From: Prinsepia uniflora
Lineage: Eukaryota; Streptophyta; Magnoliopsida; Rosales; Rosaceae
Direction of reading: 5' to 3'
Length of the DNA stretch: 64,000 nucleotides
Assembly: GCA_032719365.1 (NCBI GenBank)
Contig: CM064871.1
Location: 71,838,383 to 71,902,382, forward strand
Position 1 is the first letter of the stretch. Each line of letters opens with the position of its first letter. Both the position numbers and the translations under genes were made by a program. Positions 40,967-53,675 of the stretch are shown piece after piece. A model generated the notes under the pieces. The model searched no databases. It saw nothing but the letters and a program-made list of their open reading frames with translations, and was not told the origin of the DNA.

Positions 40967-43900
40967 TGTAACGACCCGTCCCGAATTCCAGGATTAGTTT
41001 AGTCACTAATCTTGATTAGTGAGGTTGAACGGTGGTTAGTAGGGCGGAATCGGACAAAATGTGCAAAATGACCGTTTTGCCCCTGGTCGTGGGCAAAATG
41101 TTGACTTTTTGTTCGGGCGGTCAAATGGACTTTGACCGATGACCGTGACGTAGTTCGGGACGTCACGAGTTCATAGACAGGTGGCACGTTCGATTCCGAC
41201 ATTCGTAGAGAAAGTTATGGTGTTCGGAAGTTGAGGGGTATTTTGGTAATTTGGCTTATTAGGGGCCAAATGTTGACTTTTGATCGGGAGGTCCGATGGA
41301 CGAGGGCCAAGGACCATTACGTAGGTATCGTCGATACGAATCCAACGACAGGCGGCATGCCGAAATCGGAGATCCGACGACGACGTTATGGTCAAGGAAA
41401 CGAACTAACGAACCGAGGCCGGGATTAAAATAATAATATAATAATGAATAGTGACCGTTGACCCTACACACCTGGATGAGTGACAAGTGTCACCCATCCC
41501 TTGTTTCCAGCTCCTTGTTTCCCTCCAAACATCATCATTACTACATCATCATCATCTAATCCACCATTTCCCCTAATTTTCTCCATTTTGTTCCTAAACC
41601 GTGCACAAAATGTGGGATTCGGATTAGGGAGAATTGGCTCCCTTCTTCTGCTGTTCTTGTGAGAAAATGGGAGACTAGGATGAGGGAATTAACGGGGAAA
41701 CACGAGGGGTTGTGAGGATGTTGAATTTTGGATTTTGGATTTCGGGAAAATTGGGGGGAAAATTCGAATACTGGGAATTGGGATGTGATGATCGAATTGG
41801 AGGTTACAAACATCTTCCTGAGGTTGTGACGAGTCGATCCACATCAAAAACGAGAAGGATTGGTGCCGTTTTGGCTCTGATCGAGCATGGTGACAGAGGA
41901 AGAAATCGAGGCTGAGTCGTGGAGTTTGGGGCTGTGATTGACTCAATTGTTGTGGGGAAATGATTTATCATGATCCCACGATGCTTCTGGGATCATCAAT
42001 TGAAGGAAACCGGCTGGGATCGATGAAACTCCTTGGTTGCACAGTGGACGGTGTTCATACTTGAGTCGTGATCATTTACTGATCAAACGACGAAATTGAT
42101 GTGGGGGAATTGTTCCTCGTGGTCCACTGATGCTTCTGGTTGAACCAATTTAGGGAAATCAATCGAGATTGAAGGAATCCCATGATTGAACAGTGACCGG
42201 GTGTTCTTCGTGGATCATCATCGAATCGTGGGAATCTGGGTAAGGATTTGTGTAATTGAGTTTACAGACTTATAATTGGACTTAAAACGAAGCTAATGGA
42301 TTGATCAATTGAAGGAATTAGGATCGAATTGACAGGATTGGAACCGGGTTGTGTCGCGGGTGAATTGGACCCGTTTACCAGACAAACGGGTTGGGCTGGT
42401 GACACTGTAGCAGGCGCGTGAGTGTCACGCGCAGCCACTCACGGCGGCGCGTGACGGCGCGTGGGCACGGATCTCGAGGTGAGGTCAACATGACTTCTGT
42501 CCTATTTAATGTAACGGATATTTTGGAATTGGTTTCGGGTCGATCGGACACCGTCTCGATAGTGTTCGAGATGTCCGAAGGTTTTTAATTAAGTTTAAAA
42601 ATAAGTAAAAATTCGGGAAAATTACGGGACTTTGATAGGATGTTAATGATGAGGTTAGTGACCCTCTAATGTGATTTGGACAGGATTGGGAGTCCCGGTG
42701 TTAGTGGTGTGGCCCGGGAGGGCCGGTGGCACGCGTATCGAGGCACACGGTTAAAACGGTCTGTGAGTGGACTTTGGTTTTATAAATCCTATGCATGCTT
42801 AAATGTGTTATATGGTTTATATACATGATTTATATGATGGTATTTGTGAGCATTGATTTCGGGTATGTTGCACGTATTTCGAGGTGTTTTCCGTATTTCG
42901 CGTATATCGGGATTAACGGTTTATTTGTGGTTTTGTGTGCTGGTGGTTAAATAAATAATATGATGAAATGGTTTTGAAATTGGAAATATGAACTCGGGCT
43001 TGAGGCCCACTTGTTTTGGAAATTTCGGACTTGGAGTCCATTTGAGAATCGGGCCGGAGGCCCAGTTGGTTAATGAAATCGGGCCAGGGGCCCAGTTGGT
43101 ATGAAATCGGGCTGAGACCCATTTGAGTTATATTATCGGGCCAGGGGCCCAGTTGATTTGTGAATTCGGGCCGTGGGCCCAGTGGGTTTATAAAGTCGGG
43201 CTGCGGGCCCAGTTGGTTTACAAATCGGGCCGTGGGCCCAGTGGTTCATAAAATCGGGCATGAGGCCCAGTTGGATTATAAATGTGATTTTGGGTCAGGG
43301 ACCCTATATTTAATAATTGTGATTTTGGGTCAGGGACCCTAAATGGGATTACGTGGTTTTATAGAAATTTCGGGCAGGGCCCATTGTAATGATGTAATAA
43401 AAGGATTTAATAAAACTGTTTTCCATATACCATCTGGATACAAGGATATATGATGGTCTCCTCCAGATGTCTGGGACACTGGGGAAGTCACGGTGCATTG
43501 CCTGCGAGGGGTCATTATACGGAGCAGCCGGACCGTATGATGACTCAGGAGCAGGATTGCTATGATTGACGTCAGGGACGTCAGACATCAGGGATGTCAG
43601 ATATATGGACCCGGAGAGACCCCGGGCAGCACGCGTAGCTTATGAAACCGTGAGATATGACGTCAGGGACGTCAAGCGTCTGGGACGCTAAGCATCTGGG
43701 ATGCTGGTGATGGTAATGGTAAAATATGGATTAATGAATAATTTGGCTTATTGGTTGGATATGTGTTATTTGGTAAAAATGGATTATGGGTTATGATATG
43801 GTATGTAGGGTCGGGGACCCTAAAATGGTTTTGGATTTTTGAATTGATGTTCATCTATGGTCGTGGGTGGTGACCCACATGGTTTTAATATGTATGGTGG

Positions 43901-44300
43901 TGGTATTCCACGGTTTTGGGCTGAGTTCCCACACTTGGTTTTTGGTTAACGGTTTTTGGGCTAAGGCCCTAATGGCTCGGTTGAGCAAACGTTTTGGTTA
44001 CTGGTTTTTGGTGGCATGCATACGTTTTTATTGGAGGGCATAAATGTCTTATAAATGTATTTGGTAAATTTATTGGTTTTTGTCCACTCACAGCTTTTGG
44101 TTTTAATGCCCTTCAGGTTGATTACGGATGCGATTGCAGCAGAGACTGGGACATTGCACACCTCCTCCATCGATCTTTGCGCACTCTGGATGCCCTGTTT
44201 GGGCAGTGGCTCTTAGTCATCCTTTGTCTGACACCCCTTGTTGGACGGGAGCAGGGCACATTCCATGGTAATCCCGGGGGGATTGGGATGGGTCCTGTCA
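40967..44300 (+). mobile_element. Solo LTR S2, 3334 bp
   Basis: A single plus-strand LTR from TGTAACGACCC to GGTCCTGTCA with exact target duplication CGGTG (40962-40966 and 44301-44305). The empty site is visible in the other Tekay-2 LTR at about 57993-57999. Inverted-repeat arms are at 42761-42772 and 44082-44093, the stem-loop at 44226-44246, and the two module units at about 41178 and 41345. It belongs to the same broad family as X. Confidence 0.94.
42990..43280 (+). repeat. Minisatellite 'cgggcc-gggcccagttgg' in S2
   Basis: About nine tandem units of roughly 28-35 bases with core GGGCCCAGTTGG. The GGGCCC core is palindromic. It lies inside the inverted-repeat cassette. Confidence 0.8.
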
Positions 44301-45729
44301 CGGTGTCCGATTTACTCTAAACCTGTCCCCACGGATTCGTTACATCGCTTAGAGTAAAAACCCTGTTGGAAGTTTCCCCAGACTCTGTCGTACGCGCCCT
44401 CACGCGCCGCCCAAAGGGGCTGCGCGTGGGCTTCACGCTCCTGCTACAGGGTCATCGTCAACCTCTGTCCAGTCGGTTCAAATCGGACTGGCTGATCCGA
44501 ACCGGCGTGACCGGTTCTTTGCCATTCCTCCATAATTTTCAACCCTTTTCATTCTTTTAGCTTCGTCCTGGCCTAATTAATCGATTCCCCACCTAAAAAC
44601 TCAACATCGAAGCCTCTAACCCATCGTCTTCAAGCTCGAAGAAAACTCCCCGAAACCTATGTTTCGATTCCCAGCCAACCACGCAATCCCCCTGCACGGC
44701 TTCGACCTTAAATGACTCCTAGAGACCTACTGAGTCTCACAGCACTCACGGAAACCCTCGACTCAGCCCCAAAAGCCATGACTTTTAATTTAAGCAAAAC
44801 AGGAAAAACAGAGCACACCGAGAAAGTCTGAGGGATTACCTGCTTATTGACAGCCACCGTGCTTGCCGCCGCGTCCTAATGCGTTCACAGTTTTGCTTGG
44901 ATCAAAACACGGCAATACCACCCCCAACTCCTTCGACACCTCTCTATTTCCCCTGAGAACTCCAACCTCACACTCCCAGCAATTTCTTGCAGAGGTCTCA
45001 CTCACCAGTCACTCACTAGTTCCTCCCTTCTCTCTGTCACTCTCACCAATTCACAAAACCTCACACACGCACAGAATCGATCAGCAACACCTCACTGTCT
45101 CCCTCTCTGTTCTGTGAAGAATGCCTTAAATGCACGGGTTTAAACATGGACGATTTACAACCGTGCACACATTAATTTCCTAGAAACCTCTAGGTCTCCC
45201 CCACGTGTCCCATTCTCTATGGACAACAAACTAAATATCCTATCAGAAACTCCCATGTGGTCTTATTTGATTGGCCCAAAGGGAAAAGACCAAAATGCCC
45301 CTAAGTCCAAAATTACCATTTTGCCCTTCAACTTCCTAGATCCATAACTAATCCGTCTGACGTCCGATGATAGCGTGCCGCCTGTCGTTGTACTCAGGAT
45401 ATCGAGACCTAACTAAGGGTCCTCAGTCTACGTGAAAATCAAAATTCCAACAAAAAGTCAACATTTCCCCCTATTTAACCAAAATTACAGTAACGCCCTT
45501 AACGTTCCGAACACCATAACTTTTCCTCCGATTGTTCAAATCGGACGTGCCACCTGTCTACGGACTCGTGACGTCCTAAACTACGTCACAGTCAATGGTT
45601 AAAGCTCGTTCAACCTACAAATCAAAAACTCAACTTTTGGCACACTATTCACAAGGGCAAAATTGTCCTTTTATACAAATATTTTACAAAATTACATTTG
45701 TACCCTTCCCGAAGGTCCGGGTTGTTACA

Positions 45730-45766
45730 ATCTACCCCCCTTAAAAGAATTTCGCCCCCGAAATTC
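45730..45766 (-). other. Tekay-2 polypurine tract and hairpin
   Basis: The minus strand reads TTTTAAGGGGGGTAGAT before the LTR start at 45729. Upstream of it, GAATTTCG (45747-45754) and CGAAATTC (45759-45766) form a perfect 8-bp stem with a 4-base loop, which overlaps the old pol stop codon (45765-45767). Confidence 0.82.
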
Positions 45767-48700
45767 AGTGAAATAAATAAGGGTACTGTTCCCGCATTAA
45801 GGTTTCTGGTTCCCAAGTCGTTTCTTCCACCTGATGGTCCTCCACAAAACCTTTACCAAGGAAACTGTCTTCCTCCGTAAAACTTTATCTTTCTGATCCA
45901 AAATCGCTACAGGCTGTTCTTCAAAGCTCAAATCTTCTCTAAGCTCAACAGGTTGCGCCTCTAAAATATGAGAATCATCCCGAATATACTTCCGAAGCAT
46001 AGATACATGAAAGACATTATGTACCTTTGCCAAGTCCGCTGGTGAGGCCAACCGATAAGCAACAGGACCAATCCGCTCCAAGATCTCATAAGGTCTAATG
46101 TAACGAGGATTTAACTTCCCTCGCCTGCCAAACCGTATGATTCCCTTCCAAGGAGATAGCTTCAAGAAAACCCATTCTCCTACCTCAAACTCCAAATCTC
46201 TGATCCTACGGTCGGCGTAGCTCTTTTGTCGGTCCTGAACTGCTTTCAGTCGATCTCTGATCAGTGCAACCTTTTCTTGGGTAAGGTCTACCAGCTCAGA
46301 AGTTGTCAGTCTCCTCTCACCAACCTCAGTCCAACACAAAGGAGTCCTACACTGTCGCCCGTACAAAGCCTCGTAAGGAGCCATCCCAATACTCGCATGA
46401 TAACTGTTATTGTAGGTGAACTCCATCAAAGCTAAGTGTGACTCCCAAGTACCCTGGAACTGTAAGACACAAGCTCGCATCATGTCCTCTAGAATCTGGA
46501 TGGTCCGCTCAGACTTTCCATCGGTCTGAGGATGAAAGGCAGTACTGAAATGTAGCTTCGTTCCAAAAGCTTCCTGTAGACTCTGCCAAAACCGAGAAGT
46601 AAACCTTGGATCTCTGTCGAAGACTATCGACTCTGGAGTCCCATGCAACCGAACAATCTCATCAATAAACAACTGTGTAAACTGTGTCATCCGAAAGTTC
46701 TCCCGTACTGGCAAGAAATAAGCAGACTTTGTGAGTCGGTCCACGATCACCCACACACCATCATGTTCATTTGGCGTCCTGGGAAGCTTGAACACAAAGT
46801 CCATCGTCAAGTGATCCCATTTCCACTCTGGGATCGGCAAGGGTTGCATTGCTCCGTAAGGTCTCTGCCGCTCGGCTTTCACCTGTTGACAAATCAAGCA
46901 TCTACCGACCTACTCCGCAATCTCACGTTTCATACTTGACCACCAGTAGTGCTCCCGAAGTGTACGATACATCTTGGTCCCTTCAGGATGCATCGCATAG
47001 GCTGAACAATGAGCCTCATCAAGTATCGTTTTCTTCAATGATTCGTCCTTAGGTACACACAATCGTTCGTCCTTAACCAAAGCTCCATCCTCGCGAATCT
47101 CAAAGTCCTGTCTCTCTCCAGCCTCGACCTCAATCCGAATTATGCCCAAAATGGGGTCCTCAAACTGGGCATCAATAACCTGATCAATCAAGACAGGCCG
47201 CTGGAAACTCGCTAGTAGTGCTCCCTGATCATCCATAGTCAACTCTACTCCAAGTCTGCGGAGTTCAACCAACAAAGGCAATCGGACTGTCCTCAGATGC
47301 GACAAGGAACTAGCTGACTTCCTACTCAAAGCATCGGCTACCACATTAGCCTTTCCTGGGTAATACTCGATCGTACAGTCATAGTCCTTAAGCAGCTCCA
47401 ACCAACGGCTCTGTCTCATATTCAACTCTTTCTGAGTAAACAGATACTTCAAGCTCTGGTGGTCCGTGAAGATCATGCACCTCTCGCCGTACAAATAATG
47501 TCGCCAAATCTTCAATGCATGAACTACTGCTGCAAGTTCTAAGTCATGAGTAGGGTAATTCATCTCATGAGGCTTCAACTGTCGGGAAGCGTAAGCAATC
47601 ACCTTCCCGTGCTGCATCAACACACAACCCAAACCCTGCAAAGAAGCATCACTGTAAACCTCAAACTCCCCACTATCGTCTGGAAGGGCTAACACAGGAG
47701 CAGATGTCAACCGCCTTTTAAGCTCCTGGAAGCTCTGCTCACAGCTCTCATCCCAGTTAAACCGGACTCCCTTCCGAGTCAACCGTGTCAACGGGGCAGC
47801 AAGAATGGAAAAACCCTCAATAAAACGCCGGTAATAGCCTGCTAACCCCAAAAAGCTCTTGATCTCAGCCACCGTCTTGGGCTGTTCCCAATTCGCTACC
47901 GCCTCAACCTTCTGGGGATCCACTCTAATGCCCTCGGCTGAAATCACATGCCCCAGAAAACCAACACTGGTCAACCAAAACTGGCACTTACTCAACTTCG
48001 CATACAACTGATGCTCTCTCAAGGTGTTAAGCACTACCCTCAAATGTTTCTCGTACGCCTTCGCACTCTTCGAATACACCAAGATATCATCAATGAACAC
48101 AATCACGAAACGATCCAGGTATGACCTGAACACTCGGTTCATGAGATCCATAAACGCTGCTGGGGCGTTAGTCAATCCAAAAGGAATCACTACAAACTCA
48201 TAGTGACCGTACCTGGTCCGAAAGGCTGTCTTAGCTATGTCCCCCTATCTGACTCGGAGATGATGATACCCAGAATGAAGATCAATCTTGGAAAAGTACT
48301 GGGCTCCCTTGAGCTGGTCGAACAAGTCATCAATCCGGGGTATGGGATACTTATTCCTAATGGTCACCTTATTCAACTGCCTGTAGTCAATACACAATCT
48401 CAAACCTCCGTCCTTTTTCCTGACAAACAGTACTGGCGCTCCCCAAGGCGATACACTCGGTCGAATAAATCCCATATCGACCAACTCTTGTAACTGTACC
48501 TTTAGTTCCCTCAATTCAGCAGGTGCCATGCGGTAAGGAGTCTGAGAGATAGGCTGCGTACCTGGAAGTAAATCAATCGTGAACTCAATGTCTCGGTGAG
48601 GGGACAATCCTGGCAACTCCTCCGGAAAGACATCGGGAAACTCACGCACAACTGGTATATCCTCCGCCCTCACTGGAGTAGTAAGTGTATCCACTACGTG

Positions 48701-50209
48701 AGCTATGTAACCCTAGCACCCCTTTCTCAACAACTTACTAGCTTCCAATGCTGAAATAACACCCGTAGAGAATGCACGTTGATCGCCCTGGAATGTGGTC
48801 TCCGGTAACCATGGACTCCGAAAGGTCACTCTTCTATCGAAGCACTCGATAGAAGCATGATGTCTAGTTAACCAGTCCATGCCCAAAATAACATCGAAGT
48901 CCTGTAAGTCCAATAACAACAAGTCTGCCACTAACTCAACCTCGCCTACCAACACCGGACACTCTCTCAGAACCTGAGTCACCACCAACACCTCACCAGT
49001 CGGCGTACTCACCCCCAAGGCACAATCCAAGGTAGACACCTTTCTCCCCGTAACCAAACTACAACTCCGGGCTATAAACGAATGAGTAGCCCCGGGATCT
49101 ATCAAAGCAAAAATAGCATGGTCACGTATGGTAAGTGTACCTGTCACCACTCCGGGTGCTGATCTGGCCTCCTGCTGGGTCATAGCAAAAACTCGCGCCT
49201 GAGGTCCTGATGACCGACCGTGTCCTCTCGAAATACTCGTGGCACCACCGCCACCTCTAGGGCCTGCCGCCCCTGACACTGATGCAGTACTCCGCCCGGG
49301 CTCTGCCGCACCTCTGCCTGCTCCACCCTCATGGGGTAACAACGGGCACTCACGCTGAAAGTGGCCTCGCTCTCCACAATAGTAACAAACATCTCTACCG
49401 GATCCACCAGTCTGTCTCCCAGTAGAAGCAACAGAAGTCGCACTCGTCTGTGGCGTCGGCTGTGCTCTAGCTCCTCGAAATCCAGACCCCTGAAAACTAC
49501 CTGGCCTGCCAAAACGGGCACCACCGGACGATAAAGTACCACCATAGTTGCCTCGCTTCGGGTTCCTCTGACTCGTCGCTCCAGGAAAATAATGCTCGCG
49601 ACGTCGCACACTGCCTGAGTACTGTGGTCGTGCAGGCAAACTAGCCTCTACTCTCACTGCAGCGTCTGATAGCTCCCTAAAAGTAGCAAATGAGCCGGCT
49701 GTCACAATGGCTCGAATCTCTCTTCGAAGACCCAACTCAAACCGACGACACTTCTCAGCCTCGGTAGCCACAAATGCAGGGGCAAAACGGGACAACATCT
49801 GGAACCTCGGCTCATACTCGGCTACTGTCATGCTCCCCTGTTTCAGCTGAAGAAATTCCGCCTCCTTGGTATCTCGGAAAGAGCGGGGATAGTACTGATC
49901 CAAGAAACGCTCCCAGAAAGTCTCCCAAGTCACGGTATGAGCGTCCCAGCCTGACAACTCCAGCGTATACCACCACTCATACGCTGCACCGTCTAATAGA
50001 AAAGTAGTCAACAACACGCGATCCTCTGGAGGGCATCGCATCACTCCGAAAATCCGCTCAAGTCGGGTGATCCACCGGTGGGCTTCCTCTGGGTCTGCCC
50101 CACCACTGAACGTCGTAGCCCCTAGACGCTGAGCTCACTCTATAGAAGCACTCTCTGCTTCTCTCGCCGCGTCTTCAGGTCGTAGATGAGGTTCACGTCT
50201 CGGAGGCAT
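45765..50209 (-). pseudogene. Tekay-2 gag-pol, broken by four stops and a frameshift
   Basis: The region aligns end to end with the Tekay-1 gag-pol. The ATG is at 50207-50209 and the old stop at 45765-45767. Damage: TGA at 50135-50137 in early gag, TAG at 48713-48715 after the protease, TAG at 48245-48247 in the reverse transcriptase, TAG at 46910-46912 in the integrase zinc finger, and one missing base near 45840 in the chromodomain. Recognisable parts include the zinc knuckle of gag (about 49330-49390), protease DPGATHSF, RT FIDD, RNase H, integrase core and GPY region. The first two stops fit single C-to-T changes on the sense strand. Gag is close to that of the gag-only element at 52560, closer than to Tekay-1. 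It cannot make a full polyprotein. Confidence 0.93.
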
Positions 50210-50291
50210 AGTCAAACGTCCGCTGAAAGAGGCATAGAGTCAGTAAAACGACCTAAATACGACCTCGTACAGACACAACCGACAAACCTAT

Positions 50292-50303
50292 GCTCTGATA
50301 CCA
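50292..50303 (-). other. Tekay-2 primer binding site (initiator tRNA-Met)
   Basis: The minus strand reads TGGTATCAGAGC, two bases from the LTR edge at 50306. Confidence 0.92.
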
Positions 50304-50706
50304 ATTGACAGGACCCACCCCGATTATCACCTCGATAACTGGGACGGACCCTGCTCCCGTCTGACAATCACACTTAAAGTACCAAAACAACCTCAAGAAA
50401 CCATAAGTATAACTATCAGACCAGGGAGAAAATGTAATACAACAGTAACACAGAGCATAGTATTATACAAAACAGGCACAAAAATCCTACTAGGCTATCC
50501 ACGCAACGGAAAACGCCGCAAAGCTCTATGCCTCTGTCCCTGCCTCAACGATCACCCTGACGCTTTTCACCACGACCTGGAGGGTAATTTAAAACCAGAA
50601 AAACGTGAGTGGACTAAAAAGAAAACAAACGTATGTAAACGATTTATAAAAAAAAAACAGGATTTCCCTCCGTTTTAAAGAAAACATGCATGTCTAACTA
50701 GGTAAT

Positions 50707-52453
50707 TGTAACAACCCGTCCCGAGAATCGGGATTACTAGAGTGATTAAGGTGTGATTAGTGAGGGTAAACAAGGGTTAGGTGGTCCCGAGGGGTCCGGG
50801 AACTTAGAATGACGATTTTGCCCCTGGGTCGGGCAGAAATGTTGACTTTTATTTCGGGTGGTCAATTGGGAATTGACCAGTGACCAGGACGTAGTTTAAG
50901 TCGTCACGAATCCTTAGGCAGGTGGCACGCCCGATTCCGACATCCGAGGAGGAAGTTGTGATGTTCGGAAGGTTGAGGGCTTAACCGTAATTTGGGTAAA
51001 TTAGGGGGAAAAGTTGACTTTTTGTATAATCGGGTTTTGGTAGGTTGACCTAGCATGGTTGGGTAGATCTCGTCGTCCTGAATTCAACGACAGGCGGCAC
51101 GTGTTCATCGGACTTACGAGGCGAGAGTTACGGGTCTAGGAAGTTTCGGTAAAACCGTAAAAATATGTTAAACAGAAGGGTATTTTAGTCTTTTTGGGTT
51201 TATGGGGATTTGTGCAGAGAGAAAGGAATGGACGGCTGGGGTTTAAGCAGATGGGATAAAGATTGAAGGGATGGTGACACATGGCAAAGGGCTAGAGGGT
51301 TCTGGTGGAATCCTGTGTGTTCACAGCCCAATTATTTGGGTGGAACCGTGCATACCCGTGTTTGTTCTTCGACAAACACAGAGAAACAGAGTGTGATAAT
51401 TGAGGAGGATTGATCGATCTGGGTGCAAGGGTGAGTGATTAGCGAGTTGTGAGAGTGACAGTGAGGCAGGGCGGAGCTGGTGGTCGTGATTTGGCGGTGC
51501 AATCGTGCACGGCGGCACGGCGGAGGTGAGGAGAAGAATTGGGGGAAACAGGGAGGCCGTGAACGTTTGGTGGTGGCTACGCCGTGAGGTGAGGCAAACC
51601 AAGACAAGGGGAGGCTGAGGAGACTGCAGGGAGTCCAACGACCACAGTGGTAGACGGCGGAGCTGCAATCGAAGGTGAGATTCCTGTGCTCTGTTTTCCC
51701 GTGGAAATTCAATTTGAAAGTCGTGAGTCTAGGCTTAGAGTCTAGGCTTGAAAGTCGTGACAGGATCGGGCTTTTCCGAGGAAGCCGAGGAACGGGCTGG
51801 ACGTTCGGCACGCGAGTAGGGCGTTGTATGTGAGTGGACCCTTTCCTTAAACTCGAACATGCATAACTGTTTTTCTATAATTGTTTGATGGTTTTTCATG
51901 TGGTTTTATGATTATGGAATATGCTATGTTGGTTTTACATAATTGCACGTTTTTCTGATGCATATGTTATGGTTTCTATAACTGTTTTATAGTGTTTCTG
52001 TTTCTTATGATGTTTTATAATGATTATTTTATAACTGTGTTCATAAATGTTGGTTATGCATGTGGTTTCAAAACGGAGGGTAAAACTCGGTTTTCTTATA
52101 AAATGGTTTTGAACTTTTTGTACTTTCTAGTCCACTCACACTTTTGTTTTAAATTGCCCTCCAGGTTGTGGAGCTAGCGCGGGGTCTTAACGTCGAGGCA
52201 GTGTCCGTGGCATAGAAGGGACGTGAGGGATCCTAGAAGAGTTTAAAGGCTTCTGTGTGCGTGTACTTTATCAGTTTTTATTTTCCTTGTAATTTTAGTG
52301 CTATGCTCTGTAAACGATAAGGTTGAGATATTTTGTAATTACTCCTGCGTCTGACTGGGTTAGAGCGAGTTTTACTTGAGTTTTGTGTCGGGGAGTCAGA
52401 CGGGAGCGGGATTTACCTCGGGTTTCGGGGTGAAACCGGGGTGGGTCCTGACA
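50707..52453 (+). repeat. Gag-only element 5' LTR, 1747 bp, internally deleted
   Basis: Identical in layout to the 3' LTR except for a 750-bp deletion replaced by a 17-base filler at 51741-51757, and a 491-bp deletion at about 51956 between GTTTT repeats. Inverted-repeat arms (about 51829-51840 and 52131-52142) and stem-loop arms (52349-52356 and 52394-52401) remain. Confidence 0.93.
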
Positions 52454-52455
52454 AT

Positions 52456-52467
52456 TGGTATCAGAGC
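52456..52467 (+). other. Gag-only element primer binding site (initiator tRNA-Met)
   Basis: TGGTATCAGAGC two bases after the LTR end at 52453. Confidence 0.93.
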
Positions 52468-52559
52468 ATAGGTTTGTTGAGTTGTTGGGTCTGTCGGTTT
52501 GTGAGGTTGTGTTTCAGTTGTTTGACTACTTCTATACCTCCTTCAGCGTGCGGTTGACG

Positions 52560-53675
52560 ATGCCTCCGAGACGTAGACCCTCTCCACAACCTGAAGAAGT
52601 AGCCAGAGCGACTGAGAGTGCCACGATTGAGCGAGCCCAGCGGCTCGGGGCTACCACGTTTAGTGGTGGGGCTGATCCTGAGGAAGCCCAGAGGTGGATT
52701 ACCAGACTGGAGCGGATTTTTGCGGTGATGCATTGTCCGCCAGGGGAGCGAGTGTTGTTGGCTACCTTTTTACTAGATGGTGCGGCGTACGAGTGGTGGT
52801 GTACCCTCGAATTGTCTGGTTGGGATGCCCATATGGTGACTTGGGAGACGTTCAGGGAACGATTACTGGAGCAGTATTATCCTCGTTCGTTCCGTGATGC
52901 CAAGGAGGCGGAGTTTCTGCAACTCCAGCAGGGGAACATGAGTGTGGCTGAGTATGAACAGCGATTCCAGATGTTGTCTCGGTTTGCTCCTGCGTTTGTA
53001 GCTACTGAAGCTGAGAAGTGTCGTAGATTTGAGTTGGGCCTGCGAGGCGAGATTCGAGCCATAGTGACGGCTGGATCCTTTTCTACTCTCCGAGAGTTGT
53101 CGGATGCTGCGGTGCGAGTTGAGACGAGTTTGCCGGTGCGACGCCGGGAGCCATCTTTTTCGGGAACTGCGAGTTTGAGGACACCGAAAAGGGGTAACTT
53201 CGGTGGAGCGTCGTCGTCGGGTGATGATCGATTCGGTAGACCTGGTAGTTTCCCGAGTTCAGGATTCCGTGGCTACCGAGCACAGCCGACTCCGCAAGCC
53301 AGTGCGACGTCTGTTGCGTCGACGGGGCGACCAGGACTTTCCGGTCGGGATGTGTGTTACTACTGCGGGGAGCGTGGTCATTTTCGACGTGAGTGCCCAT
53401 TGTTACCACAGGAAGGTGGTGTAGGCAGAGGAGCAGCGGAGCCTGGGCAGAGTACCGGGTCAGGGACAGCAGGCACTCGAGGAGGTGTTGGTGCCACTAG
53501 TAGTTCGAGGGGACGTGGTAGAGCGTCGGGATCTCAGGCCCGAGTGTTTTCGATGATTCAGCAGGAGGGTCAGTCGACACCAGATACGGAGACAGGTACT
53601 TGTTTTACTTTTGGTTGTGCTGTACTTAGGTGGTGGTTGGATTCCAGGATAGAGTCTAGGAGTTTTCCTAGATGA
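52560..53675 (+). CDS. Gag protein of the gag-only element, 371 aa
   Basis: Capsid and nucleocapsid protein of the Tekay-like type. The start MPPRRRPSPQ at 52560 matches the gag starts of Tekay-1 and Tekay-2; the frame is open further upstream to 52455, but that part overlaps the primer site and leader. Gag core about 25-190, then a basic Ser/Gly/Arg linker, then a canonical zinc knuckle C266-C269-H274-C279, then a Gly-rich tail. Homology to the relatives stops at about residue 346, just before the protease, and the last 25 residues are unrelated. The protease aspartate is absent. The frame is intact although the element is non-autonomous, which suggests that gag is useful in its own spread. 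Enzymes would have to come from a relative; Tekay-2 is the closest in the window but is broken. Confidence 0.92.
   Translation: MPPRRRPSPQPEEVARATESATIERAQRLGATTFSGGADPEEAQRWITRLERIFAVMHCPPGERVLLATFLLDGAAYEWWCTLELSGWDAHMVTWETFRERLLEQYYPRSFRDAKEAEFLQLQQGNMSVAEYEQRFQMLSRFAPAFVATEAEKCRRFELGLRGEIRAIVTAGSFSTLRELSDAAVRVETSLPVRRREPSFSGTASLRTPKRGNFGGASSSGDDRFGRPGSFPSSGFRGYRAQPTPQASATSVASTGRPGLSGRDVCYYCGERGHFRRECPLLPQEGGVGRGAAEPGQSTGSGTAGTRGGVGATSSSRGRGRASGSQARVFSMIQQEGQSTPDTETGTCFTFGCAVLRWWLDSRIESRSFPR

Larger units (their letters stand above)
36425..45729 (-). repeat. Tekay-2 3' LTR, split by S1 and S2
   Basis: LTR pieces are 36425-36711, 39951-40966 and 44301-45729, in the same order as the 5' LTR. 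It carries stem-loop arms (36478-36485 and 36533-36540), inverted-repeat arms (39967-39977 and 40761-40770) and a 'gagtctttaaactc' array (about 40155-40335). Compared with the 5' LTR it lacks about 26 bases near 44890 between CAG repeats. Confidence 0.92.

Noticed and set aside
42990..43280. CRISPR-like array in S2 and S1
   Set aside because: Units are variable, contiguous and lack constant repeats with unique spacers. They are LTR minisatellites in a plant genome.
52455..52559. Upstream extension of the gag frame of the gag-only element
   Set aside because: It overlaps the tRNA primer site and leader, and the MPPRR start at 52560 matches the related gags.
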